DNA of 64,000 nucleotides from Allium sativum (Eukaryota; Streptophyta; Magnoliopsida; Asparagales; Amaryllidaceae). Shown here piece after piece: positions 55,618 through 64,000 of this stretch. The notes beneath the pieces are model-generated. The model ran no database searches, was not told the origin of the DNA, and was given only the letters and a program-made list of their open reading frames with translations. The translations under genes and the position numbers were made by a program. The stretch spans positions 632,511,303 through 632,575,302 of the forward strand of contig CM060910.1 in the NCBI GenBank assembly GCA_030737875.1, given 5' to 3'. How positions within the stretch are numbered: the stretch's first letter is position 1; every line of letters begins with the position of its first letter.

Positions 55618-56116
55618 TGTTAGATTTTCTGTGATACAACATTCCATATTTATGTAGATCTTATATATATATTTGAGTCTATTTGGAATCATGACTCAAA
55701 TTCCATTGCCTATTTTATAAGTTTCTTAGATTTTTGAAGATTGATTAATTGCATCTTTTAAAGATTTGGTTGATTTTATGAAGTAATTAGTTGTCTCTTT
55801 TATTGCATTGGAAAAGGCAACAAATTATCTACATGGGAAGATTTATGTAATTATTCAATGACTTCTTAAAGAAGATATTTTATCGATCTTGTTACAAATT
55901 GGCATTACATTGTTCATTATTTGTATGTGGAAGAAAAGGTCTATTCTCTTTAGGTTTTAGGATTTGAGATATCTTCTCAATTTTATTTTTTCTTGTATTC
56001 TTTTGGTGGTTTAGTAAAAGTTTTATATTATTGGAATTATTTTGTCATTATTTTTCTTCACTTCTTATCTCTTCTCAAATCTAATTGTGTAGAGATCTTA
56101 GGAAAATTCCTAACAG
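55618..56116 (+). repeat. Element 6 (copia) 5' LTR, 499 bp
   Basis: Ends TGTTAG and CTAACA; placed by the inverted ends and the primer site three bases downstream. No second copy is in the window to confirm the left edge. Confidence 0.65.
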
Positions 56117-57177
56117 TTGTTATCAGAGCTTGCTACACAATTTTTTTGAAGAGAGTTCGGTCACTGAAATGATAAATGTGGAGAAACTTAATGGAAAAAA
56201 TTGAGGGTTATGGAAAGCGAAGATGGAAGACTATCTCTGTCTTAGTGATCTTCACCAACCCTTGGAAAATAATGGGGAGAAGCCAAATGGCATAACTGAG
56301 GCAAAGTGGGAAATTTTGGATGGGAAGGCTGTAGCGACTACTCGGTGTTCTTTGGAGAATTCAGTATTTCATATTGTTGCTGATGAAACATCTGCTTATG
56401 CGATCTGGAAAAAGTCAGAAGGAATATTGCAAAGAACTCCGCAACGAACAAGGCTCTTCTTATGAGAAGATCGGTTAATCTCAAGCTTAAGAAAGGTGAG
56501 TCAATTGGCGAGCATCTTAACGATTTTCAGGCAATTGGAAACCAACTGACAGCCGTAAATTACAAGGTAGATGATGAGACACAAGCTTTGATGTTGATGA
56601 GTTCATTACCGGAGAGTTGGAAAACACTTGTAGTTTCATTGAATAACTCAAATTCAGATGACGTTGTTTCAATGGGGTCAGTGGTTAGTAATTTGCTTAA
56701 TGAGGAGATACAGATGATGAACCTAATAGAAGAAAAGGATAAGGCAGAAAGAGAAAGTAGAAATCCATTTGAAGGATAAGGCAGAAAGAGAAAGTAGAAA
56801 CCCATTTGAAGAGGATAATTTTGCTAGGAAATGTAGTCATTCAAATACGGATAGACAATCAAATAACTCAAATATAGAAAGGGATTTCATTTGTTACTAC
56901 TGTGAAAAACCCGGCCATCAACTAAGATTTAGCAACAAACTTGAAAAGGATAAAGAAAGAATAAAAGCATTAGAGGAAGACAAAGTCAAGGTTGATGAAA
57001 GCAGCAACAGAGAAGTAAATTTTGGTGGAGATCTTTATGATAATGTCCTATGTGTGGATAAAGATAAAAGTAAAGATTGGGTACTTGATTCAAGCGCTTG
57101 TTTCCACATATGCAATCAAAGGGAAGCATTTATTGATTATGAAGAACAAATTGAAATCAGCCGATGGTGGAGATTTG
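55618..57177 (+). mobile_element. Element 6: Ty1/copia 5' portion (LTR, gag, protease start), decayed
   Basis: A 499-bp LTR (55618-56116) with TGTTAG...CTAACA ends is followed by an iMet-type primer site with one mismatch (56119-56130), a gag frame and the start of protease. It is cut off at 57177 by element 7's LTR. The rest of pol and the 3' LTR are not in the window, so the downstream part may lie beyond 64000. Confidence 0.8.
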
Positions 57178-57180
57178 TGT
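56169..57180 (+). pseudogene. gag: Element 6 (copia) gag, zinc knuckle and protease start
   Basis: Matches copia-type gag polyproteins (UBN2/PF14223 type): KMEDYLCLSDLHQPL, then LNDFQAIGNQL and LMLMSSLPESWKTL. Damage: a TGA for Trp at 56202-56204, a frameshift near 56440-56460, and a 37-base tandem duplication (56735-56771 and 56772-56808) that shifts the frame again. The knuckle reads CYYCEKPGHQLRFS, lacking its last Cys. The protease site reads DSSACFHIC in place of the usual DSGASFH. The frame ends at the junction with element 7. Confidence 0.82.
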
Positions 57181-57518
57181 AACACCCCACATCCGTTAGT
57201 GTCACTCACTAAGGGAATGCGCTAAGTTTTGTGAAGCATTATAGGTAAAAGATGCAGATAAACTACAAGACAGACCAAAATTAAAACAACGGAAAATAAA
57301 ACTTTACTTTATTGATAAAATAGTTTGTACAACAATTGTTTTCCAATACCAGAGTATCTGTCTTACAAAATAAAGAAGCATAAAATAACATTTATATTCC
57401 CTAATATAGTATGAGCCAGCCATAGCAATGGAAAAGAGAATCCAAGAAAAACTTCGATTAATCTTCAAGCTTGGAAAGAAAACTGAGCTAAGCAGTAACA
57501 TTCCCTCCCTGCGGACCT

Positions 57519-57533
57519 GGGGGGGGGGGGGGG
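57519..57533. repeat. G homopolymer (15 bases)
   Basis: Fifteen G on the plus strand near the LTR end. The other LTR has 17 at 63542-63558. It could form a G-quadruplex on the plus strand; length may vary by polymerase slippage or sequencing error. Confidence 0.85.
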
Positions 57534-58338
57534 AATGGAAGACAAGAAAGCGAAAGAAAACAGAGTCAAACATAAAGTCTAAGTTCAGTAACTTTCAGCA
57601 TGTGAACAGGTAAAAACAACATGACATGGATTAACTGAATACAAGACAATACCATGAAGATAGGGCTAACAAGATAACGCAAGATATGCTAAGGCAAGAT
57701 AAAACTGAATGTACTGATAAACTGAATCTACCGACAAGCTGAATATACTGATAAACTGAAGATGCTTCCATACTTTCTCTGCTTCGCGATTACCCTGTTA
57801 TTCTGGTTTCTATATCTCTGCACCACCTAACTAGTGTCCTGACTAGTCATTTATGTCAAATGATAATGTTGCAACGCGATCCCAATCCCCGCAGTTGTGG
57901 TAGCCTTCAGGCATACATCTAATATGAGGATTCCACCTCAATCAACCCAATTGCCATGAAGATGTTAGATGTACCCTTACTACCCTATCGATCGGCTCCC
58001 TACTTGCACGCATGTGTCACGTGTGTCATACGACCCCTGCTTGATTGTAGATACCTATTCTGGCCCCAACATAGGGTGCATCAAGTCCTATGGTGGCGAC
58101 ATAGCATGATTCAAGAGTGCACAGTGTATACTACTGATGCCCAGTGCCTGCATTTTATGCTCAGGAGTACGTGCACGCCCACGCTCCGTTAGAACCTACA
58201 CTGCTGCACCAACCGCCGTCGCTTTGACCGCTTATAATCAGCCCAGTAATCGCGCCCCACCCTGCCTAGTTTCAGGGTACCATGATACGCCTATGTGGGT
58301 TACTGCTGAAATGGGTCCCTATTACTAGGTCTTCCTAC

Positions 58339-59035
58339 TGGTTAAGTTTGTGGGCCTATATATGCAAATATTACCCACCTACCCATGATGTACTCAACCC
58401 TCTCACCGATTCAAGCATGTTTATTAATAGTTAAGTTTGTGGGCCTATATTTACTGATATTACCCACCAACCCGATATGTACTTAACCCTCTTACTGATT
58501 CAAGCATGTTTATTAATGGTTAAGTGTTTCTTCATTCATGTTAACTTAACCCATCTACTTGTCATATTACTCTGGTTAAGTGTTTCCTTCTTGTGTCAAC
58601 TTAACCCTACCACAAATTCAGTTATATTGGTTAAGTGTTCCTATTAACTTAACCTATTCATCTTATATTGGTTAAGTGTTCCTTTTTAACTTAACCTAAC
58701 TCACATTATATTGGTTAAGTGTTCCTATTAACTTAACCCAATCCACTTGTCCAATTAACATGTTATTATGGTTAAGTGTTCTAAATTTACATAACCTCAA
58801 CCACTTGTCTAATTAACATGTTATAACTGTTAAGTATTCTAATTTTACTTAACCCCACCTTCTAGTCTAGTTAACATGTTAAATTGGTTAAGTGTATTAA
58901 ATTTTCTTAACCCCACCTTCTAGTCTAGTTAACATGTTATAATGGCCAAGTGTTTCCTTAATTACTTAACCCCTACAAATCTTGTTTTGTTAACATGTTA
59001 AGTTGGTTAATTGTTCCTATGGACTTAACCCTCCC
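58339..59035 (-). repeat. Minisatellite of hairpin units GGTTAAGT...ACTTAACC
   Basis: About twelve units, spaced 40-95 bases, each begin with GGTTAAGT or a close variant and end with ACTTAACC. In at least three units the two halves are perfect complements, for example 58629-58636 with 58647-58654 around a 10-base loop. Spacers often contain TTAACATGTTA, itself a palindrome. Non-coding. Confidence 0.85.
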
Positions 59036-59080
59036 ATTCATGCTTAGATGTACCTTATCTTTAAATTATTCTTTAAAGCA

Positions 59081-59290
59081 CCAACCACTCACATTAGACA
59101 GATATCGTTACGGTCACTAGATGTGCCGGTCGGTTCCGGGCAGATTTACACCGCAACTCAGTCTAACCTCGGGTCCTTTTGGGCTTAATGCTCTAACCAC
59201 CCACATTAGATAGGTATTGTTACGGTTGCTGGATTTGCCGGGCAGTTCCAGACAGTCTTATACCGTAACTCAATCTAACCTCGGGTTAGG
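59081..59290 (-). repeat. Two-copy tandem repeat (about 100 bp)
   Basis: 59081-59181 and about 59193-59290 share ACATTAGA, GTTACGGT, TGCCGG, TTCC and CTAACCTCGGGT blocks in order, with scattered substitutions. Confidence 0.75.
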
Positions 59291-60221
59291 TATATTCGTC
59301 TTTCACTAGATTTACTTATTTATCCTTTTATGTTTATATGTAAATTTTCAACAATTTATTGTCATGGCCCACTTTCCCTTTTAAGTCAATTTGGCCTATA
59401 TCATATTTATTTGTCATGCCAATTAACATACTTATATTCTATGCCCAAGACTTGATTTACCTATCAATAAACCCAACTTGCAGTTTATGTCAATTTAGAT
59501 CTAATATTCCTTTTTTACAATTCATGCCAAAACTAGATTTAATACTCTAGTTTACAGTTTATGCCTAGAACTTGGTTTACATGCCAATTCTAGGTTCAAT
59601 ATGTCAAGTTACATAATTCATGTCCCAAAATTGTATCCTAATAATCATTTCATGATACATGTTCTACATTATGCCAATTAATATAAATTTCATGTTATAC
59701 CCAAATACCCCCGCATTCAAAACGTACGTATACATGATTTCACAAGTTTTCTAAGTACTCATGAAATGAAACTAAAAAGGGAATAAAGGATAAACACGAG
59801 AATTGACATAAAAGAATAGGCATGCAAAAGCGAACCAAATACAAAGATAATGGATCTAATGGTTTTGGTGTACATAATAGCGAATAGGAATAAACTAAGC
59901 AAGTTACACCCTAAGTATGAGATCCAACATAATCAAGGGAGACATAAGTGATTTGATCCAACATAATGCCAGTTCGGTGTACAATCATGATTTGTAACTA
60001 TAGTGTTATATTCATAAGCAACTAACCATAATGGTCATAGGCAATTAACCATAATAGTCCTTGGCAATTAACCACACTAGTCACAGTCATGGTCATAGGT
60101 AGTAGTCTCACAGTTATGAATCATAGGCGATTGACCACAATAGTCATGGATAATTAACCAAAATAGTCCTAGGCCATTAACCTCAATAGTCCTAGGCAAT
60201 TGATCACAATAGTTTCAAGGT

Positions 60222-60329
60222 CATAGTCATAGATAATAGTCTTATGTTCATAGTCGTAGGCAATAATCTTATGTTCATAGTCATAGGCAATAATCTTATG
60301 TCCATAGTCATAGGCAATAATCTCATAGT
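60222..60329 (-). repeat. 27-bp tandem repeat, four units
   Basis: Units start at 60222, 60249, 60276 and 60303 with core CATAGTCATAGGCAATAATC. Related looser repeats (AATTAACCATAATAGTCCT type) extend left to about 60000. Because 27 is a multiple of three, an apparent repetitive open frame (AYDYEHK) arises on the minus strand; I do not think it is a gene. Confidence 0.85.
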
Positions 60330-60827
60330 CATGAATCATGGTCATAGGAAATAGTCTTATGTTTATAGTCATAGTCTTAGGCAATTAACAATAGTTTCAA
60401 CGTCATAGGCATAGGCACAGTCTCATCGGTAATTAATCACAATAGGTTTTAATTAGATCCAAATGCATATACAAGCACAGATTCAAATGAAAGGATCAGG
60501 CATAATCTTATATCCATTTAATTACATGCCACAAAATAGATCTAGACGTTCAAATCTAAAAAGTAACTGACTTACATTGATCGGTTTTAGAAAAGGATAA
60601 TCAGATAGCGTTGTGATGATTTGCGTGACGTTGCCCGAAGCCGTTGAATTAGCCTTTGATTCTTTTCTTAAAGCTTTAATCTTGATTTGAATCTCTAATT
60701 TGAAGAAGAACTATAACTTATTTTAGTGAAGAATTAGATTTATTTTAATGGTGGAGGTTAGAATAGAGAGAAGCAACATGTAGATGCCTAAGAGAATTTG
60801 TGTGAATTAAGGTTGGGTATTAGGTTG

Positions 60828-60835
60828 TATATATA
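60828..60835 (-). promoter_or_regulatory. TATA box of element 7 LTR promoter
   Basis: TATATATA in CCTATATATACAACC on the minus strand, about 445 bases into the LTR and 130 bases downstream of the GTCGAC cluster; C/T-rich DNA follows about 70-100 bases later. Confidence 0.6.
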
Positions 60836-61279
60836 GGATTCCAATTTGATTGGAGCTGTTAGATGAACCCTAGAAATAACCACAACCATCAGATCCATTC
60901 AGAACAATCCAGAAGACCCAGGTGACTCGGTACAACAAAGAAAATTGGCCCAGAACCTGACCAGGTCGACAGGGTATGTCGACCCATAGGTCGACCCCCT
61001 GGTCGACCTGGGTCCTGGGCGGGAATTTTCCCGCCTAGCCCAATTCTGAATCAGATTTCGAATTTATTTCGGGCTGTTTGAATTTTAAATTGAATTCTGA
61101 AACTTCTGAAGACCATAACTTCTTCATACGGAGTCCGATTTACGCAAACTCGGACTCTATCTCAAGCAGAATTCCGAGACGAACACAATGGAATAACCCA
61201 TTTCCCTTAATTCCTCTTTTAAAAGTTAATTATACTTTAATTTGCGAAACTTAATGTTACAGAATTACGGGGTGTTACA

Positions 61280-63200
61280 TTCTCCCCCTCTTTAAAGGAT
61301 TTCGTCCCGAAATCTTAAAGTTAGGAAGAATGTGTCCTACCATCCAATCAACCATCTACTCAACCATTCAATCACAGGCATTCATTGTCCTTAAAAGATT
61401 TCTAATGCTTTCATGTTCATATTCATAGTGTGTGTATATGTCCTTATCTTAATGCGAAATCAGGCGGTCTACTGATTCAGTTGACCTCCTTAATGCGAAT
61501 TATGTCAGTGCCATGCGTCCAACATGTATGCAATCCTAATGATACATATCATTTCTATATGAGTGCACAACCATTCATACAAATGCAACATCCATATGAC
61601 AACACATCAAGTTTCAACCATATACAAACGTATGCACTTGGATCCATATGCAATATGAAAAGGTGACTGAGCCGATCTAGTGCCTAATATGTGAAAATGC
61701 ATCCACGAGCAACCACTAGCAAACACTTGCATCCACCTGCATCCACCAAACATAACATGTCTCAAACACATGTTTCAATCATGTTTATACCTACCTAAGG
61801 ATCGAAGATATGACCTAAAGGTTATACCTAAAAAGATAGAAACAAGTATGCATAAAACTCTACAGAAAAAGAATCAAGGATATACCCTTAAGAAAAAGGG
61901 TATGATGCGCGTGTCTTATCTTCAGTCTTCTAAGTCGCATATTCTTGAGCTTCATTCCACTGTACCTTAACTAATTAATCTTCACGGTTGCGAAGCTTCT
62001 TGATCTCCATTTCCAACAACTGTCGTTGATCGGATAACTGGCTTTGCATTGTCAACTAGATATATGCGGAAGTCTATCTCGCGTTTTTAGAGGACAATCC
62101 CCTAACCAAAAACATCTGTGTGCTCATGGACTACTCTAATGGATCGCAAACCATCGATAGATGTATCAAGTGATTTTAGGTAGCTAGGCCTAACTGATCC
62201 TTTAGGATCGCACGAGATCTCGAAGGTATTTCCGAGGCGAATCAAAAATCTAACTACCCTCCCTTCACAATTACTAGCTAATCAACCCATGCCTAGAATA
62301 AACCCATAGCCCATGAAACCCAAAAACGAGCATTACGCTTAAACCCAAAACTTAGTTATAGCTATTCTCAAATTCTTCCGAACCAAAGATAAATGGGTTG
62401 AACCACCAATTGGATTTGAGACTAAAATGGGATCCTCTATTATACAAGTACTAAGGTGCAGAGACTCAACTATGGAAGCAGATATAAACGGATGTGAAGC
62501 GCTAAAATCAAAAGAGTACTAACAGGTTGATCAAAAGAAAAACTAAACTTTTCCAACAGAGATTTTTTTACTATCTCTCTCTCAGGTATTCTGGTGGTGA
62601 AAGAATGCACTTGCCCTCCTGAAAATCCTGTCCCTCGTTCTTGCCCTTGTCCTTAATTATATGCCATAATATACCATAGTAAAGTTACTTCCTCTTTTCT
62701 TAGGTTTTACAATTCCTTCCTCCTTCGTGAGCTGAGTCCATATCCATGAATTTCCCATCCTTGCGTTGAGCTCCTTAGCCAAACTCCCTCATTCTCACCT
62801 TTACCTTCCCTGTGTAATCATGTTGACAAGTCTCACGAAAGCTGCCACCATCGCACGGAAAACCCTACAAAGCTTGAAAGAAAATTAGCCACAGGTGAAA
62901 CTACTGCGACTATCGATGGAAGTTGGGCACTACTTCGCCCTTTGGTAGGTGTCATAGTCTCACCAAGCCTACGAAACCATGCCGCGATGAGGTTACCTCC
63001 TAGAAAGCTAGGAGCCCCGGAGACTCAGGAAAGAAGGAGACAAGGATTCAAACATAGGATCAAAAGATAGTGCTTATGGCTTTGGGGAATATGCCTTTAA
63101 AACAAGACTTTTCTTTTGAAAAATGCTTCTTTAAAACTGTTTTGAAAATAAATTTTTAAATCTTTTATTTGATCCGGTAACCTTCAGCTCTGATACCACG
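61280..63200 (-). other. Element 7 internal region: PBS, degenerate gag/protease traces, PPT
   Basis: The primer site TGGTATCAGAGC (minus) is at 63198-63187 with two bases to the LTR. A purine tract CCTTTAAAGAGGGGGAGAA (61298-61280) abuts the other LTR. Around 62460-62170, the minus strand reads NPIGGSTHLS and later GFMGYGFILGM, matching the NPIGGLTILS and GFTGFGIILGV of element 1's protease region but with stops; a possible NCEG trace follows. An ATGGTGGCAGC start near 62845 could be an old gag N-terminus (weak). Nothing resembling RT or integrase remains. Confidence 0.65.
62170..62460 (-). pseudogene. Remnant of a gypsy aspartic protease region in element 7
   Basis: Segments NPIGGSTHLS, FWV and GFMGYGFILGM align in order with element 1's protease C-terminal half (NPIGGLTILS, GFTGFGIILGVDWL). 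Several stops intervene. The catalytic DTG part is not seen. It indicates that element 7 descends from a coding gypsy element by deletion and decay. Confidence 0.55.
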
Positions 63201-64000
63201 TGTAACACCCCACATCCGTTAGTATCACTCACAAAGCGAATGCACTAAGTTCTGTGAAGCATTATAGGTAAAAGATGCAGATAAACTACAAGACAGACCA
63301 AAATTAAAACATCGGAAAATAAAACTTTACTTTATTGATAAAATAGTTTGTACAACAATTGTTTTCCAATACCAGAGTATCTGTCTTAAAAAATAAAGAA
63401 GCATAAAATAACATTTATATTCCCAAATGTAGTATGAGCCAGCCATAGCAATGGAAAAGAGAATCCAAGAAAAACTTCAACTAATCTTCAAGCTTGGAAA
63501 GAAAACTGAGCTAAGTAGTAACATTCCCTCCCTGCGGACCTGGGGGGGGGGGGGGGGGACGGAAGACAAGAAAGCGAAAGAAAACAGAGTCAGACATAAA
63601 GTCTGGTAAGTTCAGTAACTTTTCAGCATGTGAACAGGTAAAAACAACATGACATGGATTAACTGAATACAAGACAATACCATGATGATAAGGCTAACAA
63701 GATAACGCAAGATATGCTAAGGCAAGATAAAACTGAATGTACTGATAAACTGGATCTACCGACAAGTTGAATATACTGATAAACTGAATATGCTTCCATA
63801 CTTTCTCTGCTTCGCGATTACTATATCTCTGCACCACCTAACTAGTGTCCTGACTAGTCATTTATATCAAATAATAATGTTGCAACACGATCCCAATCCC
63901 CGCAGTTGTGGTAGCCTTCAGGCATACATCTAATATGAGGATTCCACCTCAATCAAGCCAATTGCCATGAAGATGTTAGATGTACCCTTAATACCCTATC
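63201..64000 (-). repeat. Element 7 5' LTR, 3' end only
   Basis: Matches 57178-57990 closely, with a 17-base G run (63542-63558) and small indels (for example a missing stretch near 63820). Continues beyond the window. Confidence 0.93.

Larger units (their letters stand above)
57178..61279 (-). repeat. Element 7 3' LTR, 4102 bp
   Basis: On the minus strand it starts TGTAACACCCCGTAATTC and ends GATGTGGGGTGTTACA. From the start it holds GGTCGACC repeats (61010-60963), a TATATATA box (60835-60828), 27-bp tandem repeats (60329-60222), a two-copy repeat of about 100 bases (59290-59081), a hairpin-forming minisatellite (59035-58339) and a G/C homopolymer (57533-57519). Confidence 0.9.
57178..64000 (-). 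mobile_element. Element 7: non-autonomous giant-LTR retrotransposon, minus strand, running off the window
   Basis: Direct copies of one LTR end lie at 57178 onward and 63201 onward. On the minus strand the right copy is the 5' LTR, followed by the iMet primer site (63198-63187), a 1.92-kb interior, a purine tract (61300-61280) and the 3' LTR (61279-57178, 4102 bp). The interior keeps only decayed protease and possibly gag traces. Long LTR, short defective interior: a third LARD-like family beside elements 2 and 4. It interrupts element 6. Its own 5' LTR start and target duplication are outside the window. Confidence 0.85.

Noticed and set aside
57956..58328. Two open frames near the element 7 LTR end
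   Set aside because: Only partly covered by the other LTR copy, no domain, no start context.
60169..60384. Repetitive minus-strand open frame
   Set aside because: Artefact of the 27-bp tandem repeat.

Overview
This is nuclear DNA from a plant, most likely a eudicot with a large, repeat-rich genome. It is AT-rich and carries one intron-containing housekeeping gene embedded in nested LTR retrotransposons and hAT transposons. I cannot name the species. There are no rRNA or tRNA genes, CRISPR arrays or bacterial operons.

Layout. 1-3788: the 5' part of a minus-strand Ty3/gypsy element (element 1) with decayed gag and protease and a 2.16-kb LTR. 3789-11936: element 2, a plus-strand non-autonomous element with a 4.45-kb 3' LTR and a non-coding interior; element 1 sits inside its 5' LTR. 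11937-16566: part of a minus-strand LTR (element 3), itself interrupted by element 2. 16567-18976 and 29445-30511: older LTR-like DNA that received elements 3 and 4. 18977-29444: element 4, a complete plus-strand non-autonomous element with 4.5-kb LTRs, a 1.4-kb interior and a CTCAA target duplication. 30802-34660: a broken hAT transposon with a transposase pseudogene, a nested 823-bp hAT miniature element and an unusual inverted duplication. 35007-39742: the one clear host gene, RRP4 (exosome subunit), seven exons and 314 codons, with a telo-box and a site II motif upstream. 40319-54827: a small hAT-like element split by a complete 13.8-kb Tat-lineage Ty3/gypsy element (element 5, target duplication AAGTA). 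Element 5 has gag-pol on the plus strand and a multi-exon coiled-coil gene on the minus strand. 55618-57177: the 5' end of a decayed Ty1/copia element (element 6). 57178-64000: a minus-strand element 7 with a 4.1-kb LTR and a 1.9-kb interior holding only protease and possible gag remnants.

How the parts relate. At least three families (elements 2, 4 and 7) have very long LTRs and almost no coding capacity, the LARD pattern. Their LTR ends and tRNA-iMet primer sites resemble those of element 1, whose relatives could have supplied proteins in trans. The insertion order read from the nest is: 16567-18976/29445-30511 first, then elements 3 and 4, then element 2 into 3, then element 1 into 2. Every transposon reading frame seen is interrupted by stops or frameshifts; RRP4 looks intact.

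The signal least explained by standard annotation is a series of closely spaced short hairpins inside three of the giant LTR families (12748-13187, 21436-21770 with its copy near 27366-27680, and 58339-59035). The stem sequences differ while the stem-loop layout recurs.
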